A stretch of 60,000 nucleotides of DNA from Polytrichum commune. Its lineage: Eukaryota; Streptophyta; Polytrichopsida; Polytrichales; Polytrichaceae. Location of the stretch: positions 68,426,033 through 68,486,032 of the forward strand of contig OX485804.1 in NCBI GenBank assembly GCA_950295325.1, given 5' to 3'. The notes beneath the pieces were generated by a model that had not been told where the DNA came from, did not search any database, and was given only the letters and a program-made list of their open reading frames with translations. Of this stretch, positions 22,300 to 32,757 are shown one piece after another. Each line of letters starts with the position of its first letter. Position 1 is the first letter of the stretch. Made by a program: the position numbers and the translations under genes.

Positions 22300-23371
22300 T
22301 CTTGGGAAAGGAAGTGATTGTTGAGAAGTAGCTTGACTTGACCTTTGGTGATTAAGAAGTCAAGGTTTTTCCATCACTTGTAGAGCTACAACATGTGAAA
22401 ATAAAAGTTACCTCTTTGACAAAAAAAAAAAACTATGGAGGGCAAGTTGATAGTCCAACTCCCATGAGGAAAACATACAAATAAGGGTTGGCCATAGTTA
22501 TGGTAAATTCCCAATTAACCAAGGAATTAAAAGCTAAATTGGAAATTGTGTAAATGAACCTCAAAATCTAAAAGGATGTTAATTAATAATATAAATGAAA
22601 TAATAATTGTTGAATCAAATCATGAACCACCCTTGGACTATTCAACAACGAACTTCAGTTACCAAAGAGGTTGTTCAAGACTATCGTTCCAAACCATTGG
22701 TTTGGATTATTGCCAAAATTGAAAACTCATCAAAATATCATGGGTCACTTTTGAATTTGAATGTAAAATAAACTAAAATATCAATAATAGACAATGGTTT
22801 TGGCGCACATCTACTTTGCCATGGCCAATAGCTTGGGGAACTTACTTGAGGTCATCCTTCAATTGGTCCAGCTAAGGACAATGGCTAGACGGATTCATTA
22901 AATTCAAAGATAAATCAATTAACCAATTAACATGCACGGTTCTGCCTACAATATTTCATGATCCCCGAAATTATTATTTAGATCAAAAATGATTATGGTT
23001 CACAATTGGGGCACCATGGGCCCTAATTATGTGACAATGTTGGCACTCAAAAAGACAATTGATGATTTTAGACTCGGTGCATTGACATTTATGGTTTAGT
23101 AAGTCATTAATAATGGACTATGGCTAGTTGTAAGGGAAAGACTGCGCTACCACATGTATTGCATTGATTGACCCTTTAGTTTAAACCTATTAGTTGTACT
23201 TTATCCTATGAAAATCACATGAATTAGTGGACAATCTAGATGTTGTCAACAAGTCTCATTATAACCTATCAATGAACCTAATAGTGACACTTAGATCTAC
23301 AAATTGACATTTATTTCACCTTCCGTATGTTGTTTTGTTAAAGTGATCCCAATCAAAGAAACTTATCTACA
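22300..23371 (+). mobile_element. LTR copy C (5' LTR)
   Basis: The right 600 bp are homologous to LTR copies A and B, in the same order: TGGGGAACTTACTTGAGG, GGACAATGG, CACTCAAAAAGA, GACTATGGCTAGTTGTAAGG, TAGTGACACTTAGATC, and the end ACTTATCTACA at 23371. It is followed after three bases by a primer binding site, which shows it is a 5' LTR. The left boundary near 22300 is uncertain. Confidence 0.65.
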
Positions 23372-23374
23372 TTT

Positions 23375-23392
23375 TGGCATCGTTATGGGGGA
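23375..23392 (+). other. Primer binding site, tRNA-Asp type, CpG-decayed
   Basis: TGGCATCGTTATGGGGGA matches 13 of 18 bases of TGGCGCCGTTGCCGGGGA, the plant tRNA-Asp 3' complement. Four of the five differences are C-to-T or G-to-A, as expected after long cytosine methylation and deamination. It defines the start of the internal region of the element whose 5' LTR ends at 23371. Confidence 0.75.
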
Positions 23393-23638
23393 AGGCTACA
23401 TTTGTTAGAATCTCATAAATTAGGCATTGATAGAAACAAGGAAATTGACCTAAGAAATCACTAAGTGAATTTTGACATAAATAATTAGTTTTGAAAATTG
23501 GGAAATAAGTTTGCAATTGTTTCTATAGTTTTTCTTACAACTTGACTGGATTAATGTCAAGAGACAACCTTAGTATGTAATCACGGGCTAAAAATATTGC
23601 AGGCTTGGAAATTTGGTGTTAAGGATTCCTAGCAATGT

Positions 23639-24289
23639 TTGACAACCTTATTTAACTTAGTTGTAAAACTAAGTGATAGGGTACAACTTATAGCAATTTT
23701 ATCTAAATCAACTTTTCACATTTCACATTCATTTTGGAAACTCAACAAAACTAAGTTTAAGAAATGGTGCAAGTTTCCTAAGGAAATATTTAATACAAAC
23801 GGTATTTGTTTGGTCTCAACTATAGGCTGTAATTTAGACCCTATCATAGAAGTTCAACAAATTATTGTTATTGAACTTTGGTAAAAGCGAACCATAGTTA
23901 GTTTTTTTGTGAAACCAAAAGAACAAAGTGATTTTCCTTGAGAGGGATTATATATGGAATCAAGATCTGGAACACACATTACTAGCTCCTCAAAGGAAAA
24001 GGAAAAAAACTCATTGAGGATGCCAATAATGCATTGAAACGTATTGAAAATGTGGCCATGAGAATTTATTGAACATAATATAGACCCTTGTTCATGACCC
24101 TCATTGTTTGAAGCATTGTATAGGTTGTTTAGGTTTGTCTATCACAAATTGGGTAATATATTAGACCCTAAACATATATCTTACCATGTTAATATGTGTA
24201 AAACCCTTATAATTTTACCTTTAGGTATTCAAGAGCAAATATTGCAACCCAAAATTGGGAAGGGGGGACATGAACTTAATTTCGTGTGA
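23639..24289 (+). pseudogene. Unidentified gag-position ORF, copy 2
   Basis: Homologue of 16203-16869, at the same distance (about 250 bp) from its primer site. The first frame (23639-23884) includes KLSDRVQLIAILSKSTF, FKKWCKFPKEIFNTNGI and EVQQIIVIELW. After stops, KKLIEDANNALKRIENVAM matches copy 1, and the match then continues in a frame shifted by one, with EFIEHNIDPCS, then FEALYRLFRFVYHKLG and ILPLGIQEQILQ to 24289. It carries more stops than copy 1. Family unknown. No pol genes follow before the window's next repeats at 25.5 kb. Confidence 0.65.
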
Positions 24290-25469
24290 ATTTGTAAGGA
24301 TTCACCCATATTGAAAATGGAATTGAGATATTCATTCATTTTACATGGGAAACATAAACATCAAAATCTACCTATTAGCAACTTTGGTTATGGAAATTGG
24401 CAAGGGACAAATTTTGTTGAGACTATAATTTTACTTACACAACTGCCCCTTGTAATTGCTGGAAATTGATTATTGACTTTCTTGGAGAGGAACCTCGCCT
24501 TTAAATCATTTCTATGATTAGGTTTGAAACATTGGAAATATAGTTAGAAGATATATTATCAATCAAGTATGTTGTATTCCTTATCAAAGGAATTCTTAGT
24601 AAATTAGCAAATAGTACATGATAACCACAAGGATTCATATCACACTACTGCCAAACCTACAAAATTCAACGTGTAAAATTCATTTTGGGACCCTCACATG
24701 ATAAACCCCACTTGCAAATAGTGTTAATATGGAAAGTTGTCAATGACAAACCATCCTTCACACATTTCCTCTTCAATTAATAGTACAACAAATAATCAAA
24801 TTACATTGCATGTTTTGTATTTGGAGTTCATGTACGAGCCAACTTAACTACATCCCTTGCAAAGCTATTCATCAAGATCATACAAATGTGAGTATAGAGG
24901 TCAGTCATTATATTTATATTGGTCATATACATATGTACATCAATAAATATACTTAATGTTGAATGCATGTCCATTTCAAAGCCACCCGCTAACATATAAA
25001 TCACCCCACACAACCATTCAAAGAAAAAAATGTTATATTTGATTCAATGTTTGGGATTCATGAACGATGTTAATCAATGAAGAAAATGTTGATTCTAGAA
25101 CTTTGTTTTTTTGAGATGGACCCAATGTGGACGATGCTTCATCCCAATGTACAGGGTAAGTTGCCTAAGGCCAAAACTGTGCTAGCATGAATTGACTTTT
25201 CCCAACATTTCATTTCATTTCATCAAATGTTATATGCAACTTACAAATATGGTTCAATGTAATCACAACATGGGTGTCTATTTTACTTGAATATTGTGAA
25301 GCAACCATGTGAAGTCATTGGGATTTGTCATTAAAGAGAGAAACGTGGCCCGGCTTGTCCAAAACCGTTCAAGGTGTTCGCCTTCGAAAGGAAACACATT
25401 TCTTTGAGACCTTGAAGAAATTTCTCATAAATAACACTTCTCATGAATAAGTTAGTTTTTTTTCATCCG
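24290..25469. other. Decayed element tail and intergenic DNA
   Basis: The first 150 bp (to about 24440) still match the DNA downstream of gag-position copy 1. The rest is AT-rich with no supported gene, and no 3' LTR for the 23 kb element was found. Confidence 0.4.
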
Positions 25470-25740
25470 AACTTTACAAGTACGGTATATTTTGCATCCC
25501 AACATTTACATAATAAATTTTTGTCATAATTGATTGAAATTTTGGATTAAAAATTTGTTGATAACTGACAACTTTTACAACACTGTGAATCTTTAATGTC
25601 CAAAGTTTTCTACAAGGACTGACAATTAATGTTAGGTTTACAACTAGCATTGGTGACACTACATGGGGAATTTACAATTAGTATCGAGCAATACAAATAT
25701 AATTTGTGACACTAAATACAATAGGTAGTGTAGTTTCCAT
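25470..25740 (+). repeat. Dispersed repeat R3, copy 1
   Basis: Shares with 29720-29975, 28870-29230 and the minus strand of 53275-54190 the ordered landmarks TATATTTTGCATCC, TTGGATGAAA-like, AATGTTAGGTTTACA, GGTGACACTA, TTTACAATTAGTATCGAGCA and GTGACACTAAATAC. No open frame. Probably a MITE or a fragment of a larger non-coding element. Ends not defined. Confidence 0.65.
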
Positions 25741-26033
25741 TTGAATCCGGTATGTACCTTCTCACGCACTCATATACAACTTTGAAACTAGGTTGAAGAC
25801 ATTGAACAATGCATCATCTCAAAACACTCGGTATGAGACATTTATTTTGATTTGCTTTGCACACACAACACCTTGGCCCCACGAGAGTTTGGTGTTGATG
25901 AGACGACTCCGAGTCAAGCCCGATTCTACTTTGATTCAACGGAGAATAAACATGCACATAAGTTATGTCCAAGTAGCGTAACTAAAGGAGCCACGCTACT
26001 TACAAATTACAATTGTAAGTTGGATGGAAGTTA

Positions 26034-26491
26034 GGGCCACTTCACACTACGGCCAAAGGTCGAGAGGCTGTCGATTTCCACCAATTAGATTGCAAGAAAC
26101 CAAGAATTTGGTCTCTTGACCCTTCACACTAGAGGCCAAGGTCCAAAGACCGTCGCTCTCCAAAATGTCTACATGGCAATAATTTTTGACCAAGGCGACG
26201 GACTCTTGAAGGAAGTTTCGGTCAGACATGACCGTCGGTTCTTTTAACAACTAACAAGATATTGGCCGTTAGATTGGAGGCATTGTTTTGGGTAGGGAAT
26301 AAAGTGGGACGTTCCTTCTTCCTTTGGACTTGCTTGTCCTATGAAGGCTTCACACTATGCCAAGCCGAAGGCTCCAGTTCCTATATTTTATTGGCTATTT
26401 TTCAACCTATTTCTTTGGAATGTCAACAAAGTTTGACCATTCAATCCCATTCAAGCCTCTCGACTTGGACGGCCATAGTGTGAAGTGGCCC
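26034..26491. mobile_element. Tourist-like MITE with TTA target duplication
   Basis: 458 bp bounded by inverted ends. The left end reads GGGCCACTTCACACTACGGCC. The right end, reversed, reads GGGCCACTTCACACTATGGCC. The outer flanks are TTA on both sides (26031-26033 and 26492-26494). A 3-bp TWA duplication plus GGGCC-type ends is the signature of PIF/Harbinger-derived Tourist MITEs. Internal TTCACACTA motifs recur at 26125 and 26350, so the interior contains sub-copies of the end. It has no transposase and depends on an autonomous element elsewhere. Confidence 0.8.
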
Positions 26492-26494
26492 TTA

Positions 26495-28095
26495 GATGTC
26501 ATGCCTTCACAACCAAGCCAACGTGGAATACGGAAATAAATATTATAGTGTAGGAAAATAAATATCTTGCATAAAATATCCTGTGCAGACACATAAGCTT
26601 ATTCACGCCTATTTGCCAACAAACAAACAAACAAACAATATATATATGAAATATGTTAGTATTTGTGTAACCGGGCACATACTTGCCCACGTGTGTCTAG
26701 CCTACACATTTCTTGGATGACGTGGCTTATAGTGACACACGTTTTGCCACAAAGTCAAATTTCCATTATCGTTTTGTAGGAAAATTTCATTGTAGGCCCA
26801 CACCATCGTGATTGTCGCTTCAATTTGGTGTCTCTTCGTCAAACATATACGAGTTTCAATACGATGATATGTTTGTTTGCAATCAAGGCCTCTTTCTCTT
26901 TCTCTTGGATTTTTTTTCGGGTCTCGAGAACCTAGAGATAGCATAAAACTCCACACATTTCCATCCCAAATACTAGAGCATGCTACCATATATGTACGTG
27001 TATGTTTCATATCATGTATACACATATACACATCGGTTCTTCATCCACATGCTACTTTTCCCTTTCATAGGTGGGTTCTATTCATGTAACCAAAATCCAT
27101 TTGTATATTGTGACGGGTAAGGCTAATGTTGGAGGAATGTGATAAGCGCAAGAATTCATGTGGGGACAAACGCCTTGGGATTGGTTGGTGGGTGACGTGA
27201 TCAATGCATGTTTAAACTAGTGATTGTGACCACCATTTTCTAAAATCTTTCAGTGGTTGAGAAATGAGTGGCGGTTCCTCTTTGTTTTACATAAGGCCAC
27301 TAGAAATAAAAGTGATCTTCACTAAGCATGTTGGTATATGGACGATAAAGTGACATGGAATCCTCCATGTCCAACATTGGATAATGTTTGGTTGTCACTG
27401 ATATTTTGTGGGAAGAGAACCCAAATAGGTTCTTTGAGCCAAACATAACATGGCCATGTTAGAAGATTATATATACTATAGTGCATCCACATATCTGATT
27501 TTGATGAATTTGTGTTTCTTATTCGCATTAAAACCACTATGTCTTGGTTTAAGTTTGTGTTACACCACATCCTGTCAACAAACTTTTATAAAGTGATGTG
27601 GGTTTCTCTTGGTCATTGGTTTCGGACTGCGAACAATGACTACAAGACATCCTAAATCATTTTTGCTCGTGGCCCTTAATCACGTGAGTAAAACAACCCT
27701 TAGATTACCACCAATTGGCATAAATAAAAATTAAGAAATGGTTAAACAATGTTCTCATATTTTAATCATTGTCTTCAAATTGCAGGCTGCCTTGATTATT
27801 TGACATTCAAAATCAACGCAAATTTTGAGATTTTGGTGAATGATTTTGGCATATATATCTTCGGATCATTTCAAATATGATGAAGTTGCCATCGTAAGTT
27901 TGAGCTTAATGGATGGATAAATGTATTTTCAAATGCAATATACACACTCTACCCCGAGATGTCACAAAGGTTGACATCTTTGAAATGGTCGCCAGTGAAG
28001 CATTTTCTTTGGGGATACTTTTTAACATAACTCTAATCGTTCATATCTTTATAGTAGGTATCTATAGGACATGCCACATTAATCAATGGTGTTGT
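26495..28095. other. Intergenic, nothing recognised
   Basis: Contains a (CAAA)n/(TA)n microsatellite at 26620-26650. A 109-codon minus frame (26702-27031) has no recognisable domain and overlaps an open + frame. I see no supported gene. Confidence 0.4.
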
Positions 28096-28594
28096 AGGCC
28101 ACTTCACACACGAGCCAAGAGCCGTGACCATGAAATTGTGAGAGCCCAAAAGAAAGTGCCCAAAGGCCGTTCCAACACACCTCCAAAATCATGTAGTGTG
28201 GTCACCGATCCTCAAGTGTATCGTGAAGCCATATGTGACCGGACCGTCAACCAAATGCTATTTCAACGAATGACTATTCATGCAGGTCCTCGCACATGAT
28301 AAAATAGAATAAATCAACAATTGTGAGCATTTGAAGTGGCATGGTCTCCCGGTTTTGCGTTAGGCCTAACTCCAAGAAGTGGTTTTTGAAAATAATCCAA
28401 GTGACCATGAAACATGATACATTCAGTGCCATGTAGGAGTCCATGTAGACTTTCCATCCATCTTGCATTCACATACTCCATTGGTCCCTCAAGCGTAGTG
28501 TGAGGCGAACTTGGACCGGCTCCGCCTTTTCCACCAACGAGAGTGCTTGAAGTGTAATGGTCACGGGCCCTCAGTCTCTTGTGTGAAGTGGCCC
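28096..28594. mobile_element. MITE, GGGCCACTTCACAC family
   Basis: About 499 bp with inverted ends. The left end is GGCCACTTCACACACGAGCC then AAGAGCCGTGACCAT. The right end, reversed, is GGGCCACTTCACACAAGAGA then CTGAGGGCCCGTGACCAT. The interior matches, in inverted orientation, the copy at 32284-32757 (shared GGTCTCCCGGTTTTG, AGTCTACATGGA and TCCAAAATCATG). No clean target duplication remains. A 179-codon minus frame across it (28314-28853) is incidental. Confidence 0.75.
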
Positions 28595-28869
28595 TACGTT
28601 CAACCAGCTTCTGTGTGCATGCCACATGTAATGTAAACCCAACCTCAACAAAACTGTGAGCATAGCAACTTATTGTTGCATCTATGACACGAGCATGTAT
28701 AGTTTGAGATGCTCTCCTCCCAATTACGGTAGGCTTGATTGGCAACGAATTTTGTGAGATTTGGACAAGGCTTGTGATGTTGCCTATAAAGGATATTCTT
28801 AAGGAATTTGATTCGGTTTGGTGTGGTAAAGGGTTCATTGCCACTAGGATCAACTTGGTACCCTAAATA

Positions 28870-29230
28870 TGCTATTTAGTGTCATATGGTGTTTAATGTC
28901 ACTATGATGACACTTCTTGTCAATAAGTTTACAAATATGGTCATGGATGATGGATGAGATCATCCATTGGTCAAAACTCTACCTTCCCTTGTCAGCAACT
29001 TGTGATGATGGTTGAAATTTGGATGAAAAAACACTTGGTAAGTGACAGTAATTGCCACACTAGAAATCTATAATCCCCCAAAAAATTACATGGAATGCCA
29101 AATAATGTTGGGTTAACATGTAGTGTTGGTGACACTATACCACAATTTACAATTAGTATTGAGCAAGACAATTGGAATTGGTGACACTAAATATTACATT
29201 TATCATATTTTTACAATTTAGTATGCAAGA
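28870..29230 (+). repeat. Dispersed repeat R3, copy 2
   Basis: Carries the R3 landmarks, from TTTAGTGTCATATGGTGTTT through TTGTCAGCAACTTGTGATGA and ATTTGGATGAAAA to GTGTTGGTGACACTATAC and GTATTGAGCAAGACAA. The minus strand of 53275-54190 is the same sequence interrupted by a pogo-like insertion, so this copy shows the empty-site state. Confidence 0.7.
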
Positions 29231-29259
29231 GGGAGATATTATCTAGCACACCAGTGTCG

Positions 29260-29680
29260 AGTGTCAAATTGTGTACACTTTAGTCAACTTGTAAATTAAT
29301 GTGTAACATAAGCAATCACCTCATAACATTATTGAACATACTCATGCCAAGATAATTACTTGTATTGTCAAGTGGACTTCCATTAGTAAGCGCACTTGAA
29401 TGTCAAGTGTCATGAGGTGACAATTACGGTGAAGTTGTTGATCATTAGTGTAACCTATCATGTGCCTCATATTAGGGTGAGTCACTACTGTGCATGTGAC
29501 ACTGAATACCATAAGCATTGTAAGCCATTTATGGTATTGAACGTCACTTACCATTCGGGGTTACATAATGCTATAACTTATTGTTGTCAATTTGATTTCT
29601 TACCAAAGAAAAATGGTCAATGTTATCATTTTGCCACAAGATGGTAAATAGTTGTAGCACTTCTTATGAATAAGAGTACA
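29260..29680. repeat. Dispersed repeat R4, partner of 47100-47600
   Basis: Shares with 47100-47600 segments such as GTCACTTA(C/T)(C/T)ATTCG, TTACATAATGCTATA versus TTACGCAATGCTATA, and AGTAAGCGCACTT versus AGTAAGTACACTT. Similarity is patchy and old. No coding potential was recognised. Confidence 0.45.
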
Positions 29681-29719
29681 AACATTGTCATCCCAACTTA
29701 CATTCAATTCATCCACTAT

Positions 29720-29975
29720 TGGTATATTTTGCATCCTAACACTCTTGTCTTGAGATATTGTCATGGATGGTTAGAAATTGGATGAAACTTTGCCTACTAA
29801 GTGACAAGAACTGCAATATTTTAATCTTCAATGCCCAATTTAAAACAATGAATGACAAATAATGTTAGGTTTACATTTAGTGTTGTTAACACTACACGGG
29901 CGGTTCACAAATAGTGTTGAGCAAGACAAATAAGATCGGTGACACACTAAATACCATAAGAAATGTAGTCTTGGA
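29720..29975 (+). repeat. Dispersed repeat R3, copy 3
   Basis: Closest match is the copy at 25470: TATATTTTGCATCC(T/C)AACA, GACAA(T)AATGTTAGGTTTACA, and GAGCAAGACAAATAAGATCG in the position of the copy 1 sequence. Ends undefined. Confidence 0.65.
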
Positions 29976-30009
29976 ATGTAATTTCCATGGGAATTCAAGA
30001 GTGGTCTCA

Positions 30010-30236
30010 AGCCCGTGACCACTGCAATCTACGAGCTCTCATTGGTCGAAAGGGCGGAGACTGTCCAAGTTCACTTCACACACAAAGGTGAAGGCCTAAA
30101 GGTCCAAAGAAGACTTCATGGATGAAAAGTCTACATGGAATCCTAAATGGCGGACTCTAGATAAGGTTTAATGGTCTCCCGGAATTTGCATTAGGTCCAC
30201 CTCTTGGAGGTGGGCACGACACAAATTCCGGGAGAC
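30010..30236 (+). mobile_element. Partial GGGCCACTTCACAC-family MITE with hairpin end
   Basis: Matches 32300-32410 over AAGCCCGTGACC, GTCCAAGTTCACTTCACACA and AAGTCTACATGGAATCCTA. It ends in a long hairpin: arms GTCTCCCGGAATTTG at 30174-30188 and its perfect complement at 30222-30236, with a second hairpin CCACCTC/GAGGTGG (30197-30213) in the loop. The left terminal repeat is not intact. Confidence 0.6.
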
Positions 30237-30444
30237 ATGACTATTTTTATTTTAATAATTTTCCATCAAGACATATTGCAAGGCACGTTCCAAGACAAAT
30301 TACAATACATACTAACACCATCAAGTAATTCTTTTACAAGACATATTATTTGAGACATGTTTGAGACATATTACATTAAACCAAATCATCCCCTCTTTTT
30401 TCCTGCCATCATAATATGCAATGGTCCTGCTACATGGTCCATTC

Positions 30445-30580
30445 TCACTTCACACTCTGCTCGAGGGCCCGTGACTACATAAAACGACTTCCCCAACATC
30501 CATGGTACGGCCTTTGGGTGAGAGTCAAGAATCCTCACCATTACAAGGTCACGGCTCTTGACTCATGTGTGAAGTGGCCC
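30445..30580. mobile_element. Short internally deleted MITE, same family
   Basis: About 136 bp. The left end is CACTTCACACTCTGCTCGAG then GGCCCGTGAC. The right end, reversed, is GGGCCACTTCACACATGAGTCAAGAGCCGTGACC. The two ends pair across most of the length, so it is a deletion derivative of the 460-500 bp elements at 26.0, 28.1 and 32.3 kb. Confidence 0.7.
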
Positions 30581-30589
30581 TCAATCAAC

Positions 30590-31029
30590 GTAGGATCGAC
30601 ACGTGATAAGACTTGAGAGGAAAATTAATTTTTTTTTTAAAAAAAAAAAGTAAAAAAGGGAAGAGAGCCCTGCCCGGAATGGACATAGACTCGGCTTGAC
30701 CGAGCACTTTGTTATGGGGTTTGGTGTCAATAGGGGTTTAATGAATCTCGGGCGGCTTTGGCAAGTGGGGGCCCGTCCCATAGGACCAAGTTGCCTTCAC
30801 TAGAATCCCGGCTTGGCATATTAAAGGCCAAATGACCAACATGGGCATCGGAGTACTACTACATAGTACGAGATTGATAAGTGAGTGGTAAAGAGCAATT
30901 TTATCATAATAATAAGATACGATAGAAGCCACCATGCTAATACAAGATCAAGTCGGGCGGGATCGGATTCTCGCAATAAATTTTTGTATGTTGGCCACAA
31001 ATAGAGCGAATGGTGACCTAGGAATTCTC
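30590..31029. other. Intergenic, nothing recognised
   Basis: Starts with a poly-T/poly-A junction at 30630-30650. Short frames on the minus strand (30581-31054) show no domain. Confidence 0.35.
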
Positions 31030-31400
31030 CAAATTTGACTTTACTCTCCCCCAAGTGTCCGTGGTGACTGGACCGGGTTTAAGTGGTTTCATCCATCCAT
31101 CCAGAAATAAGGCCCGCCATGGGAACGAAGTAGCTGGATGAAGTCGGAGTGGTTGAGGCTCTCATCCATCCCACGGGGACTACCGTTTAGGTCGACCGGG
31201 TGTGGATTGGCGCCACGTGTTCATCCCACCTGGAGCTCCACGAAAAGGTCGCCGTGCATCGTGGGCGCCAGCGAGCTCCGTCCAGTAGGGTCCACTTTCC
31301 GTCAACAGACCCAGAAAGGCTACGCTGCTCGTCTCTAGGGGTGACGAACGAAGGGCTACGAACATCCAACCACTTTCATCGCAGTTGACGAAAACTTGGG
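31030..31400. other. GC-rich patch, unidentified
   Basis: A GC-rich island in AT-rich surroundings, open in several frames on both strands (31138-31388). The peptides do not resemble a known domain. CATCCATCCATCC at 31090 is a short simple repeat. It could be an old promoter, an LTR fragment or exonic debris. I cannot decide. Confidence 0.3.
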
Positions 31401-32283
31401 GACACTGCTCTAAGAACCAATGTATTTTTCTTGTCTTTGTTAGGTTTTCAAATTGTATGTATTCATGTAAGGTAGACGTGCCTTATTCGGTTACTTATCT
31501 TGATCGGGATTTTGACATCTATATTTGAGTGGTGTGTGATTAAGGTACAAATCTAGAAGATGGAGAAAAATAAGTTGATTATGTTAGAAAGAGCGGTTTG
31601 AAATTTGTGGAATATTTTGAAGAGATGTAGCAGAAGAAATGATGAGGAATGCAAGTTGTTTCATAATTTTATTTCATGTTAAACAATTTATTTATGTTTT
31701 CCCAAAGAGGCAAGTTAGTCAACCCCCGTGTTTGCATAGTAGTATCTCCCTAATTTGATCATCAAAATATCCTATCATGCATATGAATGCATACAAAAAG
31801 GTGAACTCAATGGCACCCAAAAGTGATCACATGTAGTGTGAAACAACACTTATCCGATCAATCACTACATCCCACCTATCACTGCATCCTTTTTCAAGCC
31901 TCCACTTTTACAAGTAGCCGTGTGGAGTCCACACAATAATCATTCTACCCTTAGTATAGTGCACCAGTGGCGGTCACTCGTTGTTTTCAAATATTCAACC
32001 TTAGACATCTTAATGACACATGTTTCAAAAGGTATTGATAGTGTACTCAAAACATGTTAACCATTCTAGGCTTCACAACCAACATAATTAGAGAGACGTA
32101 TGTGACCATCTAATGAGTTAGATAATTTTCACTTTGATAACGAATAGGATATTTGTATGAGCTCCAAAAATTGTGAGGAAAGTGGCTACGCTCTTGATTT
32201 GGATTTGCATGAATTACGTGTTTCACATCCTAGGAGAAGCGGGCTACTTGGGAAAGTTAACCATTTAAGACATGTCTACCTAA
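31401..32283. other. Intergenic, nothing recognised
   Basis: AT-rich. No open frame or repeat copy was identified. Confidence 0.35.
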
Positions 32284-32757
32284 GGGCACTTCACACACAA
32301 GACTCATAAGAGCATGTGGTGGAAAAGGCAGATCCGGTTCAAGTTCGCTTCACACTACGCTTGAGGAACCAATAGAGTATGTAAATGCAATATGGATGTA
32401 AAGTCTACATGGATTCCTACATGGCATTGAATGGGTCGTGTTTTATGGTCACTAGGACTCTTTTCAAAAAACAATTCTTGAAGGTAGGCCTAACACAAAA
32501 CCGGGAGACCATGGCACTCCAAACACTCGTGACCGTTGATTTATTATATTTTATCATGTATGAGGACCCGCATGAATAGAAATTCATTGAAATAGCATCT
32601 GGTTGAGGGCCTGGTCACATATGGCTTCACACTACACTTGAGGATCCGTGACCACGTTACATGATTTTGGAGGTGTCTTGGGATGGCCTTTGGACACTTT
32701 CTTTTGGGCTCTCACGATTTCATGGTCACGGCTCTTGGCTCATGTGTGAAGTAGCCC
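32284..32757. mobile_element. MITE, GGGCCACTTCACAC family, inverted to 28.1 kb copy
   Basis: 474 bp. The left end is GGGCACTTCACACACAAGAC. The right end, reversed, is GGGCTACTTCACACATGAGC then CAAGAGCCGTGACCATG. The left flank is TAA (32281-32283) and the right flank is TCC, so the duplication is degraded or was lost. The interior runs opposite to the copy at 28096-28594. Internal CTTCACACTACGC and CTTCACACTACAC repeats are seen at 32349 and 32628. Confidence 0.75.

Noticed and set aside
26702-27031. 109-codon minus-strand gene
   Set aside because: No domain; overlaps another open frame on the + strand; no upstream signals.
28314-28853. 179-codon minus-strand gene
   Set aside because: Most of it is the MITE at 28096-28594 read in one frame; the homologous MITE at 32.3 kb does not preserve it.
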